A stretch of 64,000 nucleotides of DNA from Flavobacterium sp. 1. Lineage in GTDB: Bacteria; Bacteroidota; Bacteroidia; Flavobacteriales; Flavobacteriaceae. The DNA lies in assembly GCF_002797935.1 (NCBI RefSeq), contig NZ_PGER01000001.1:3720001-3784000 (forward strand), written 5' to 3'. The translations under genes and the position numbers were made by a program. Under the pieces are notes generated by a model. That model did not search any database, had not been told where the DNA came from, and saw only the letters and a program-made list of their open reading frames with translations. Each line of letters begins with the position of its first letter. Position 1 is the stretch's first letter. This document shows positions 33,329-41,294 of this stretch, piece by piece.

Positions 33329-35479
33329 CTATACTAAACTCTGCTTATTCCACAAATCAAAATACTTCCCTTTTTGTTCTAACAAATCAGTATGATTACC
33401 CGATTCTACAATCATTCCATTTTCCATAACGAGAATGGTATTTGCATTGGCTATGGTACTCAAACGATGGGCAATTACGATAACCGTTTTACCTTGTGCC
33501 TTAAAATTGTCAATCACTTCTTTTACAATTCGTTCTGAGTTGGTGTCCAAGGATGACGTCGCTTCATCCATCAATAAAACCTCTGGATTTTTATATAAGG
33601 CTCTGGCAATGGCAATACGCTGTTTTTGCCCACCTGAAAGCATCGCTCCGTTTTCGCCTATTTGGGTTTCAAATCCATTAGGCAATTTTTCGACAAATTC
33701 CGTAATTGCTAATTGTTTGGACAAATCCAATACCCGTTGAATGTTTGGAAACGAATCGCCTAAAGCAATATTTTCAATAATATTTCCAGAAAATAAATTG
33801 AGCTGCTGCGGAATCACCCCAATGCAGTTGCGTAAACTTTGGTAATGAACAAACTGCGTATCATAATCTCCTATGTAGATTTTGCCCTCTTTTATGGGAT
33901 ACAAATTTTGCAAAAGTGAAATCAAAGTTGTTTTCCCGCTCCCGCTTTCTCCCACAATAGCAGTAGTTTCATTTTTCTTAAATACCGCATTGAAATTTTT
34001 GAATACTTCTGTTCTCGAACCATATCGAAAAGACACATTTTCAAATTTTATATCGCCAATACTTTCTCTTTGCAGTTCCACTTTGTTTTCAGTTTCCTCT
34101 CTTTCCAAATCCATAATTTCAAAAAGCCGGTCGGCAGCAATCAAGGCATTTTGTGCCGTTTTGTTCATCCCGATTAAGGAAGCAACTGGTGAAGTAAAAT
34201 AACCAATCAAAGCATAAAACGAAAATAATTCTCCAGGCGTAATCGCTCTGTCTATCACATAACCCGAACCTATCCACATTAAAACAACCGTAAATATTGA
34301 AGCCAGAAATTGAGTAGAAGTTCCTGCGAAAATTCCATTCAACCCCGATTTATAAGTAGTAAACAATAATTTCACAAACTTATTTTCAGTTTTCAAATTT
34401 GAGAATTCTTCAATGCCAAATTCCTTTACCGTACGAACATGGGTAACACTTTCGACCAATTGAGTCTGCAATTCGGCTGCGTTTTCCATAATGGTTCGTT
34501 CTACTTTTTTATTGAATTTGTTCAAAATAAAATAAATCAAAGTATAAAACGGAATTACAAGCAAAATTACCAAAGCCAATTTCCAGTAATAAGTAAACAT
34601 CAAGGTAAATGAAAAAATCACAATAAACACATTGACAATCATCTCTATCGCAACTTCATTGATAAACGAACGTATTTTGACGGCATCATTAATTCTCGAA
34701 GTAATTTCCCCGATTTGCATTGTATCAAAAAAACGTTGTGGTAAGTGAAGTAAATGCTTATAGTAGCCCAAAATCAATTTGGCATCTATCAATTGTCCAG
34801 TTTTCATGACAAAAACACTCTTTTTGGACCCGATGTAAGCTTGAAGCAAAATAATGACAATCATGGAAACACTCAATAAATTGAGCAAGTTTCTATTGCC
34901 TTCAACCAAAACATAATCCGTAATTTTTTGGATATAAATAGACATCGCCAATCCCAAAACAGTAAAAAGAATGGCACCAACCAATGCCTGAATCAAAATG
35001 GTTTTGTGGGGCTGTACCAAATGCCAGAATCGTTTTATGGGAGAAACTTTCTCATTATAAGTTCTAAAATCATCATTTGGAGCAAAAAGAACCAAAACAC
35101 CTGTCCATATTTTTTGAAATTCTTCAAAAGTGTAGGTTTCCATTTTGCCAAAAGCAGGATCCATAACTTCAATTTTTCCTTTCCCTACAGAATAAATCAC
35201 CACATAATGATGCAGTTGTTCTTTGACCACTACATGAGCAATAGCAGGAAGCGGAATTTTATCTATGGCATCCATTCCTCCTTTTACGCCCTTGGCTGTA
35301 AAATCCATTTTTTCGGCAGCTTCAATTATTCCCAGTACATTCGTACCGCGTTTATCAGTATTGGCATATTGACGAATTCTCGCTATTGGGAGATTAACTT
35401 GGTAATGATTTCCAATAGAAGCGAGACAAGCAGCCCCACAATCTTTAATATCATGTTGTTTTATTTTTATGGAGGCCAT
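33329..35479 (-). CDS. Peptidase C39-containing ABC exporter (716 aa)
   Basis: This is a bacteriocin-type exporter that cleaves double-glycine leaders while exporting the peptide. The N-terminal C39 peptidase has Gln8, Cys14 (KDCGAACLA), His91 (LHHYVVIY) and Asp107 (VMDPAF). Six membrane helices occupy about residues 155-430. The ATPase has Walker A GESGSGKTT, the signature LSGGQKQR, Walker B VLLMDEATSSLD and the H-loop His in VIAHRLS. It is the last gene of the minus-strand operon: precursors, small membrane protein, HlyD, exporter. Its expected substrates are the double-glycine peptides upstream and possibly the precursor at 41108, whose leader ends NGG. Confidence 0.95.
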   Translation of the reverse strand: MASIKIKQHDIKDCGAACLASIGNHYQVNLPIARIRQYANTDKRGTNVLGIIEAAEKMDFTAKGVKGGMDAIDKIPLPAIAHVVVKEQLHHYVVIYSVGKGKIEVMDPAFGKMETYTFEEFQKIWTGVLVLFAPNDDFRTYNEKVSPIKRFWHLVQPHKTILIQALVGAILFTVLGLAMSIYIQKITDYVLVEGNRNLLNLLSVSMIVIILLQAYIGSKKSVFVMKTGQLIDAKLILGYYKHLLHLPQRFFDTMQIGEITSRINDAVKIRSFINEVAIEMIVNVFIVIFSFTLMFTYYWKLALVILLVIPFYTLIYFILNKFNKKVERTIMENAAELQTQLVESVTHVRTVKEFGIEEFSNLKTENKFVKLLFTTYKSGLNGIFAGTSTQFLASIFTVVLMWIGSGYVIDRAITPGELFSFYALIGYFTSPVASLIGMNKTAQNALIAADRLFEIMDLEREETENKVELQRESIGDIKFENVSFRYGSRTEVFKNFNAVFKKNETTAIVGESGSGKTTLISLLQNLYPIKEGKIYIGDYDTQFVHYQSLRNCIGVIPQQLNLFSGNIIENIALGDSFPNIQRVLDLSKQLAITEFVEKLPNGFETQIGENGAMLSGGQKQRIAIARALYKNPEVLLMDEATSSLDTNSERIVKEVIDNFKAQGKTVIVIAHRLSTIANANTILVMENGMIVESGNHTDLLEQKGKYFDLWNKQSLV

Positions 35480-35555
35480 TAAAGAGTATAGATAATAGAA
35501 GAAAGATTTTAGACTTTCCCTGAATTAAAATATTATTTTACAATTATTTCCAAAC

Positions 35556-36698
35556 TTAAGATTTTGGGGCAATTTGTTTCGGGTTCAACCAATCATCCAT
35601 TTTGTCAAACAACAAATCATAAAGACTTCTTCTTGTTATCATATAACGGGTCGTGAGAGTCATTCCTTTTGAAATTTGGGTTTTATACCCTGATTGCAAT
35701 TGCATAGCGGTACTATTCAAAGCGCAACGTACTTTAAAAAAAGTTTGATTTTCCTGAATCGTAATATTACGGTCAATGTCAATTACTTTCCCTTCCAGTA
35801 ATCCCCATTGATTGTAATTAAACGCATCGAGTTGAAATTTTACTTTTTGATTATTATGTATTAATCCAATATCATTAGGCGAAACCGTGCTTTCCACAAT
35901 AAGCTGATCTGTAGCCGAAATTGTGGCAATAGGTTGTGACGCATTTAAAAATGAACCTACTTGAATTCCAGAAAAGCCCTCTACTGTCCCAGATAAAGGA
36001 GCAATTATGACATAATTTTTAGCTTCTACATTTATTTTTTGCAATGTCCCATTTAGATTTTGCAATTGCTCCTCGAGTTCTCTCTTTTTGTTTTGCCATT
36101 CAGATCGCTGATTTTTTTCCAATCCGGATAATGCCTGTTGTGCATAAGTAAATTCAAAACTGTATTTTTCGAACTCAGCTTTCGCAATTACGCCTTTGTC
36201 ATACAATTGTTTGTTTCGGTCGAATCCTGTTTTAGCTTGAGCAATTTTACTAAGCAGCTCCTCGCGTTTGCTGGAATAACTAAACCATTCCTGCTGCAAT
36301 TCTGGTGTTTTTAGTAAATTACTTTTACCCAAAATAACCAATGACAAATCCTGAATCTGGTTTTGAATAGTAGCCGAAAGTGTTTGATTGGTTGCTTTCT
36401 CAGTATCCAGATTATCCAGAGTGAGCTGCACAAGAGTATCGCCTTTTTGCACCATCCTATTGTTCTTGAGATTTACAAAAGTTACTTTGCCATTGACCAA
36501 ACTAGTGAGTGGCACATTATCGGTAGTCGAGCGTACCATACCACGACTTTGACTACTGATATCTACTTTAATAACGGGCAATAATGCCAGAAAAGCTAAA
36601 ATTCCTAAAACCACCACCAAGTATATGGAAATGCTCTTGGTTTTGTTTTTGGCGATAAGATTCTCTAGGGTATTTATGGGGTCTGAACTGAAGTTCAT
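35556..36698 (-). CDS. HlyD-family adaptor of the C39 exporter (380 aa)
   Basis: The protein has a cytosolic N-terminus (MNFSSDPINTLENL), one membrane helix (about residues 23-45, ISIYLVVVLGILAFLALLP), a lipoyl half GKVTFVNLKNNRMVQKGDTLVQL, a long coiled-coil hairpin (about 85-225) and the second lipoyl half NYVIIAPLSGTVEGFSGIQVGSF. It would connect the exporter to an outer-membrane TolC. The start overlaps the stop of the small membrane protein gene by 4 bases. A truncated second copy of its first 45 codons lies at 37647-37808. No TolC gene is in this locus, so it must borrow one. Confidence 0.92.
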   Translation of the reverse strand: MNFSSDPINTLENLIAKNKTKSISIYLVVVLGILAFLALLPVIKVDISSQSRGMVRSTTDNVPLTSLVNGKVTFVNLKNNRMVQKGDTLVQLTLDNLDTEKATNQTLSATIQNQIQDLSLVILGKSNLLKTPELQQEWFSYSSKREELLSKIAQAKTGFDRNKQLYDKGVIAKAEFEKYSFEFTYAQQALSGLEKNQRSEWQNKKRELEEQLQNLNGTLQKINVEAKNYVIIAPLSGTVEGFSGIQVGSFLNASQPIATISATDQLIVESTVSPNDIGLIHNNQKVKFQLDAFNYNQWGLLEGKVIDIDRNITIQENQTFFKVRCALNSTAMQLQSGYKTQISKGMTLTTRYMITRRSLYDLLFDKMDDWLNPKQIAPKS

Positions 36699-36892
36699 TC
36701 TTGTTTTATTTTAAAATACGCCTTTACAAATATGAATGTCAATAGAATCTCATAAGCTCTATAAATCCAAATATTTGTATCAAAGCTACAAACATCATAC
36801 GTTAACTTTGGTTTTATTACAGATTTAATTAAATCAATAATAGCAACTGCGGAGAATACAAGCAATAATATTTTAATTGTTTTCGTTTTCAA
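36695..36892 (-). CDS. Small two-helix membrane protein, copy 1 (65 aa)
   Basis: Two hydrophobic segments (about residues 6-21 and 45-62) enclose a loop with CSFDTNIWIYRAYE. The start is a TTG at 36892; no nearby ATG keeps the first helix. The stop overlaps the HlyD start by 4 bases, showing coupling. Its paralogue at 37846-38055 shares the Cys, the D-x-NIWIYR-x-Y motif and the second helix. Placement between precursor peptides and exporter suggests a role in export or self-protection. The family is not one I recognise. Confidence 0.65.
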   Translation of the reverse strand: MKTKTIKILLLVFSAVAIIDLIKSVIKPKLTYDVCSFDTNIWIYRAYEILLTFIFVKAYFKIKQE

Positions 36893-36931
36893 TTTAAGAC
36901 TTATTAATTATTAACCTCTTTTAATAGAATG

Positions 36932-36974
36932 AAGAGTTATTTTTTTTACTATAAAAGCAAGAAAAATAACTCTT
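36932..36974 (-). terminator. Hairpin after precursor pair 1
   Basis: Arms 36932-36944 (AAGAGTTATTTTT) and 36962-36974 pair perfectly over 13 bp, 26 bp downstream of the precursor stop on the minus strand. A partial terminator here would give many precursor transcripts and few exporter transcripts. Confidence 0.65.
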
Positions 36975-36999
36975 TTTCATTTATTTAAAAGAATCTAAG

Positions 37000-37152
37000 T
37001 TATAGTGCAAAAATTGCAACAAGACCAAACAAAGTAGCAGTTTGTTTAACAGTCGTTGCTAATGCTCTTCCCATTCTGTACCCCCATTCTTCAGAAGTAC
37101 CACCTTCAATATTCAATAATTCAAATTCGTTTAATTCAATTAAATTTTCCAT
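37000..37152 (-). CDS. Double-glycine precursor peptide 1 (50 aa)
   Basis: The leader MENLIELNEFELLNIEGG ends in Gly-Gly with hydrophobic residues at -4, -7 and -12, the layout recognised by C39 peptidases. The remaining 32 residues start TSEEWGYRMGRAL and end in a hydrophobic stretch (TLFGLVAIFAL), giving a likely amphipathic helix. There is no Cys, and no LanM- or LanB-type leader motif. It is therefore probably an unmodified class II bacteriocin-like or signalling peptide. It is 18 bp after precursor 2. Too short for a routine gene call, but the leader is clear. Confidence 0.8.
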   Translation of the reverse strand: MENLIELNEFELLNIEGGTSEEWGYRMGRALATTVKQTATLFGLVAIFAL

Positions 37153-37170
37153 TTTTTTATTTTTTATTAG

Positions 37171-37332
37171 TTAAAGATTCTCTAAAAAGCCATTGACAAA
37201 CCCATACGCAAACATACCAAATTCTCTTGAAGCATGCCACGCTGCATAAGGAGATAAAAGATTTATTCCCCCGTCAACTTCTTGTACTTCCAGAGCATTA
37301 AGCTCTACTAATTTTAAATTATCTAAATTCAT
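37171..37332 (-). CDS. Double-glycine precursor peptide 2 (53 aa)
   Basis: The leader MNLDNLKLVELNALEVQEVDGG ends in Gly-Gly with Leu and Val at the key upstream positions. The core of 31 residues starts INLLSPYAAWHASREFG and ends FVNGFLENL; it has no Cys and a single His. It is first in the pair, directly after the conserved 300-bp upstream region. The leader part lies inside the duplicated segment and is nearly identical to that of peptide 4. The cores differ completely, as is usual for such families. Confidence 0.8.
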   Translation of the reverse strand: MNLDNLKLVELNALEVQEVDGGINLLSPYAAWHASREFGMFAYGFVNGFLENL

Positions 37333-37632
37333 TTTTATGTTTTTTAAATATTAATTAATCGTTTGTAACAAAATCCTTTTCTCACGAACATTTGTTTTTC
37401 ACAGACTTTATTCAGGCACTTGTGTTCCCTTTGCTCTGTTTTTTTATAGGGTTACATAACAGCTGTAGCAATCCCTCATAATTGACCTAATTACAATTGC
37501 AGAAAATGATTTAACTTTCAGAGTAACGTCTTACCAAAAAACTGTTTCACTATCCTGATGCCAAAACTAGTCGAAACTTCCTATCTAAAGCAAACTATTG
37601 CTGTCGGGATTCGGGAATTCAGACATGATTTT
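37268..37632. repeat. Direct repeat A: promoter region plus leader of precursor 2
   Basis: This segment matches 38755-39120 throughout. From 37490 to 37625 the two copies are identical over 136 bases; the rest has scattered differences. It covers the leader codons of precursor 2 and about 300 bases upstream. The copies have no ORF in the identical part. Confidence 0.9.
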
Positions 37633-37646
37633 TAAAAATATTCAGC

Positions 37647-37808
37647 TCATAAAACAAGTAGACTGCTAATGTCTAATTTAATAACCGTCAATAGTGGCAG
37701 AAAAAACAAAACTGCAATAAGAAATACTAAATAGAAGGAGATACTCTTGATTTTGTTTCTGGCAAAAAGATTTTCTAGGGTGTTTATGGGGTCTGAACTG
37801 AAGTTCAT
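37647..37808 (-). pseudogene. Truncated second HlyD (53 codons)
   Basis: From an ATG at 37808 the first 48 or so residues (MNFSSDPINTLENLFARNKIKSISFYLV..., through TVIKLDISS) match the N-terminus of the HlyD at 35556-36698, including the membrane helix. After DISS the frame departs (LLVL) and stops at 37647, close to the start of direct repeat A. It is what remains of a second adaptor gene after loss of its other 330 codons. Confidence 0.9.
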
Positions 37809-37845
37809 AGATTTTAAATTGTTTTTTTAGATAAGATCTTTTATT

Positions 37846-38055
37846 TCAAGTTAATTTTTTTGAGTCTAAGCTTTTTTGATGAAAATATAATTTGATGAAT
37901 GCAATTGCAATTAAAAATCGATAACTCCTATAAATCCAAATATTGACATCCCAACAGAATAATTCATGCGTGTCACGTTTATCAAATAGTGAATAAAAAA
38001 AATCTATTGTAAACAACACACCTATTAGAAGATAAAAGTTTTTTGAAAATTTCAT
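37846..38055 (-). CDS. Small two-helix membrane protein, copy 2 (69 aa)
   Basis: Two hydrophobic segments (about residues 7-23 and 45-61) enclose CWDVNIWIYRSY, matching copy 1. It precedes the truncated HlyD just as copy 1 precedes the intact one, though 37 bases now separate them. The gene is intact, so selection may act on it even though its HlyD partner is lost; this would fit an immunity function. No recognised family. Confidence 0.65.
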   Translation of the reverse strand: MKFSKNFYLLIGVLFTIDFFYSLFDKRDTHELFCWDVNIWIYRSYRFLIAIAFIKLYFHQKSLDSKKLT

Positions 38056-38414
38056 TAAAATTTTAATTTAAAGCTTATGAAAAGCTAGTTTTTACTTGTA
38101 AAGAATAGCTGTTGCTACGAAATCAGGAGAATTCGCAGAGCAGGATATCTTTTTTAATGTGTTTTTATATAAGATCAATAATATGAGTTTTTGTCTTGTT
38201 GCAAACATATTAGCCATAGTAGATATAGATGAGATTTTGATTGTTAAAAAAATAAATTATTTAATTAGTAAATCTTTTACAAAATGTTTAAATGCTGGGT
38301 AAAAACTTATCAAATAGTTAATTAAAAAAATTAGAAAAAAAATTATTGAAACTTTAATAACCTTTGACAAAAAAAACTTTAATTTTTGTAATATATTCAT
38401 AGTTGTAAAATTAA
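38056..38414. other. Intergenic between second membrane protein and precursor 3
   Basis: About 360 bases without a supported ORF. It is AT-rich with long A and T runs. It corresponds in position to the much shorter gap 36893-36999 of the other copy. It may hold a separate promoter for the small membrane protein, but no -7 consensus was placed with confidence. Confidence 0.35.
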
Positions 38415-38438
38415 AAAAAGGGAAATGATTCCCTTTTT
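38415..38438 (-). terminator. Hairpin after precursor pair 2
   Basis: AAAAAGGGAA (38415-38424) and TTCCCTTTTT (38429-38438) pair perfectly with a 4-base loop, and on the minus strand a T run follows. It lies 21 bp after the stop of precursor 3, so it repeats the precursor-terminator arrangement of the first copy. Confidence 0.8.
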
Positions 38439-38458
38439 AGAGTTAAATGATTAAATGA

Positions 38459-38623
38459 TTATGCAAATGGAATTCCATAAACGAAATTCATTTTATATTT
38501 CCAAGTAAGATAATAAGCAGCATCATACCAAAAACTTGTTTCAGTGGTGATCTGTCCTCCTGAAATAGTAATAATTTCTTTGGTATTTAATTCTATCAAA
38601 AATTCAGTAGTTATATTTGTCAT
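38459..38623 (-). CDS. Double-glycine precursor peptide 3 (54 aa)
   Basis: The leader (MTNITTEFLIELNTKEIITISGG) ends Gly-Gly and shares LIELN with precursor 1. The 31-residue core QITTETSFWYDAAYYLTWKYK... is aromatic-rich with no Cys, ending IPFA. It is the distal member of the second pair, as precursor 1 is in the first. The expected processing is by the C39 exporter at 33329-35479, the only one in the window. Confidence 0.75.
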   Translation of the reverse strand: MTNITTEFLIELNTKEIITISGGQITTETSFWYDAAYYLTWKYKMNFVYGIPFA

Positions 38624-38641
38624 AAGAATATTTTATTAAAA

Positions 38642-38820
38642 TTATAATGTATGCCATGCATCTCTAGCACCTCTTTTGATATCAGACCAATTGTTAATTA
38701 TACCCGCTCCAACAAAGGCTATTGCAGCATAAGCTACATCATCTATCCCAAACACCCCCCGTCAACTTCTTGCACTTCCTGAGCATTAAGCTCTACTAAT
38801 TTTAAATTATCTAAATTCAT
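38642..38820 (-). pseudogene. Double-glycine precursor peptide 4 with frameshift in G6 tract
   Basis: The frame from ATG 38818-38820 gives the leader MNLDNLKLVELNAQEVQEVDGG, almost the same as in precursor 2, then meets a stop four codons later. Adding one G to the G6 run (38755-38760 on the plus strand as C6) restores a frame that reads VFGIDDVAYAAIAFVGAGI and ends DAWHTL with a stop at 38642; total 59 aa. The G run encodes the cleavage-site glycines. Either the run varies in length in nature or one base was missed in sequencing. Confidence 0.75.
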
Positions 38821-39120
38821 TTTTACGTTTTTTTAAATGTTAATTAATCGTTTGTAACAAAATCGTTTTCTCGAGAACATTTATTTTTCACAGACTTTAT
38901 TCAGGCACTTGTGTTCCCTTTGCTCTGTTTTTTATAGGGTTACAGTACAGCTGAAACAATCCCACATAATTGGCCAAATTACAATTGCAGAAAATGATTT
39001 AACTTTCAGAGTAACGTCTTACCAAAAAACTGTTTCACTATCCTGATGCCAAAACTAGTCGAAACTTCCTATCTAAAGCAAACTATTGCTGTCGGGATTC
39101 GGGAATTCAGACACGATTTT
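38755..39120. repeat. Direct repeat B: promoter region plus leader of precursor 4
   Basis: Second copy of the segment at 37268-37632 (see there). The identical 136-base block is 38978-39113. It lies upstream of the second precursor pair, so both pairs have the same upstream region. Confidence 0.9.
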
Positions 39121-39222
39121 CAGGAATTAAGGGATTGGCGTTTTTATAAACGCCTCAATATCAAAGTTATAATACACTTATAAGAAAATCATTATTTTTA
39201 TTAAAAATAGTATTGTTTGCTG

Positions 39223-39230
39223 TATTTTTG
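39223..39230 (+). promoter_or_regulatory. -7 element of the AraC/TPR regulator gene
   Basis: TATTTTTG fits TAnnTTTG and lies 16 bases before the preferred ATG (39247). No clear -33 TTG was found. Confidence 0.45.
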
Positions 39231-39246
39231 TGAAAAACCAAACCCA

Positions 39247-40989
39247 ATGACCTACTTAAACTGGAAGAAAATACTTTTTTTACTCTTAATTCCATTTACT
39301 TTATTTGGACAGGTATCAAAAAAAGAACTTTCAAGGCTTCCTTATGATACCTTAAAAAAAATATTTATCAAAAATGATAGGGATACTAAATTACAAAAAG
39401 AGATTGCAAATGCCTATTTAATAAAAGCGAAAAACGAGCAAAATCCTATTAGAATAGCAAAAGGGTATTATATGTATTCTGTGTTAAATACAGGAAACAA
39501 ATCAATTTATTTTTTAGATAGTGTAATTAAATATTCCATAAAAACTAACGATATCGATTTTCCCGCAGTTGCTTATACAGAAAAAGGGTACGAATTAAAA
39601 TCTCAATTTAAATATAATGAAGCAATTGATAATTTTATTTTGGCTGAAAAATATGCTTTAAAGAACAACATTGACTATTACTTTGAGATAAAATATTCTA
39701 TTGCAGTATTACGATCTGAAGAGTTGGGCGAAACAATTGAAGCATTAAATTTATATAGAGAATGCTTGAAATACTATAAAAAAAAGGAGTTAAGAACTCC
39801 TAAATATTCTATAATGTATCAAAATACACTATTCGCTCTTGCAGATGCATTTAAAACATTAAATCAAACCGACTCTGCAACTTATTATAATAGACTAGGA
39901 TATACAGAGTCCAAAATGACTAAAAATGAGATATACAATTCCCTTTTCATTTTAAATGAAGGTGCTAATTTAGTCTTGAAAAAAAAATACAAAACAGCTC
40001 TTGACAGTATTAAAAAAGCATTGCCAAAAATAATAGTCTATAAAGATGAAGGAAACACTTTGGCTGCCTATTACTATTTAGGAAAGGCCTATGAGGGACT
40101 TGGAAATAAACACTTGGCAATAAAAAACTTCATTAAAGTAGATTCCCTTTATAACAAAACAAAAAGAATTACTCCAGAATTCACAAGTGGTTATTCTTTT
40201 CTAATCTCTTATTTCAAAGAAAAGGGTGACAAAGGGAATCAATTAAAATATCTCACAAAATATATGTACATAGACAGTACTTTGCAAAAAAATTATAAAG
40301 AATTAACAAAAAAATTACAAAAAGAATATGACACACCCCATTTGATTTCCGATAAAGAAAGCTTGATTCAATCTCTTGAAAGTGAAAGAACAACATCATA
40401 CTGGGGAATTGGAGGTTTGTTTTTAATTACCATTTCCGTTACTAGTTTAGGTATTTATCAACACAATCTGAAAAAAAAGTATAAATCCAGTTTTGAAAAA
40501 ATCATAAACCAAACGGAGCAATCCAAAAACAACATAACAAATATACCCAACGATGAAATCGAAATTGAAGCCAATAATTCCAATGTAGACATTGGTATTG
40601 CTGAAGAACTGGTAAAACAAATTCTTGAAAAACTCAAACGATTTGAATCCAAAAAAGAATACTTACAATCTAATATTACAGTACAAACCCTTTCAAATAC
40701 ATTTGAAACAAACAGCAAATACATTTCAAAAATTGTAAATACCCATAAAGGAAAAACATTTATTCAATACATCAATGATTTAAGAATTGAGTATGCCATT
40801 ATTCAATTACAAAAAGACAATAAGCTTCGTAAATACACTATTCATGCTCTCTCTTTAGAGTACGGATTTAATAATGCTGAATCCTTTTCAACCGCTTTTT
40901 ACAAAAAAACAGGCATAAAACCCACTTATTTCATCAAAGAATTAGAGACTCAAACAAAAAACATAATCAAATCAAAATCAATCATTTGA
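39247..40989 (+). CDS. TPR - transmembrane - AraC-type regulator (580 aa)
   Basis: I prefer the ATG at 39247 (MTYLNWKKILFLL) to a TTG 30 bases upstream because the -7 element lies between them. A signal or anchor segment begins the protein, then TPR-like helices (FKYNEAIDNFILAEKYALKNN, YYLGKAYEGLGNKHLAIKNF) to about residue 365. One membrane helix follows (about 386-405, YWGIGGLFLITISVTSLGIY), then a cytosolic part ending in an AraC domain: TVQTLSNTFETNSKYISKIVN and LSLEYGFNNAESFSTAFYKKTG. It may sense a periplasmic signal and control the adjacent peptide genes. This domain order is common among Bacteroidota regulators. Confidence 0.85.
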   Translation: MTYLNWKKILFLLLIPFTLFGQVSKKELSRLPYDTLKKIFIKNDRDTKLQKEIANAYLIKAKNEQNPIRIAKGYYMYSVLNTGNKSIYFLDSVIKYSIKTNDIDFPAVAYTEKGYELKSQFKYNEAIDNFILAEKYALKNNIDYYFEIKYSIAVLRSEELGETIEALNLYRECLKYYKKKELRTPKYSIMYQNTLFALADAFKTLNQTDSATYYNRLGYTESKMTKNEIYNSLFILNEGANLVLKKKYKTALDSIKKALPKIIVYKDEGNTLAAYYYLGKAYEGLGNKHLAIKNFIKVDSLYNKTKRITPEFTSGYSFLISYFKEKGDKGNQLKYLTKYMYIDSTLQKNYKELTKKLQKEYDTPHLISDKESLIQSLESERTTSYWGIGGLFLITISVTSLGIYQHNLKKKYKSSFEKIINQTEQSKNNITNIPNDEIEIEANNSNVDIGIAEELVKQILEKLKRFESKKEYLQSNITVQTLSNTFETNSKYISKIVNTHKGKTFIQYINDLRIEYAIIQLQKDNKLRKYTIHALSLEYGFNNAESFSTAFYKKTGIKPTYFIKELETQTKNIIKSKSII

Positions 40990-40996
40990 ATAATAT

Positions 40997-41030
40997 TTGC
41001 TTATCGAAATTCCTGAATTTCGATAAGCAA
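40997..41030. terminator. Perfect hairpin terminator after the regulator gene
   Basis: Arms of 16 bases (40997-41012 and 41015-41030) around TTGCTTATCGAAATTC pair perfectly with a 2-base centre, 8 bases after the regulator stop. No strong T run follows, so it may stabilise the 3' end or terminate with help. Confidence 0.65.
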
Positions 41031-41066
41031 ACCAAAGTATTTTAATTTTAAAAATAAAAGTTACTA

Positions 41067-41074
41067 TAAATTTG
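41067..41074 (+). promoter_or_regulatory. -7 element of the RiPP operon
   Basis: TAAATTTG fits TAnnTTTG and lies 33 bases before the precursor ATG. The -33 region has no good TTG, as if an activator, perhaps the AraC protein upstream, were needed. Confidence 0.5.
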
Positions 41075-41107
41075 CAGTAATTAATAACAACCAAAATATT
41101 AAAAATT

Positions 41108-41272
41108 ATGAAAACGGACAAAGAGAAAAAAGCTAACAAAAAATTTGATTTAGAAAAAATGAATGTAGCAAAATTAAAAAACATCCATTTGATCAATGGA
41201 GGATTCGGTAAAGATGAAGATGTTGTAACTGTTACAGAAACAAAAACAATTATTGTTAAAGTTACTCGATAG
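41108..41272 (+). CDS. Cys-free RiPP precursor with FDLE leader motif (54 aa)
   Basis: The leader is basic (MKTDKEKKANKK), then KFDLEKMNVAKLKNIHLINGG. FDLE resembles the FNLD box that LanB dehydratases bind in class I lanthipeptide leaders, and the leader ends in Gly-Gly. The 22-residue core, from FGKDEDVVTVTE to IIVKVTR, has five Thr, no Ser and no Cys. Without Cys no lanthionine ring can be formed inside the peptide. It is the first gene of a run to the split LanB genes, so its Thr residues are the likely targets of dehydration. Confidence 0.75.
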   Translation: MKTDKEKKANKKFDLEKMNVAKLKNIHLINGGFGKDEDVVTVTETKTIIVKVTR

Positions 41273-41294
41273 ACATTTAAAACTCTAACACTTT

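Noticed and set aside
41108..41272. Treating the 41108 peptide as a normal lanthipeptide
   Set aside because: Its core has no Cys, so a lanthionine or methyllanthionine ring cannot be formed within it.
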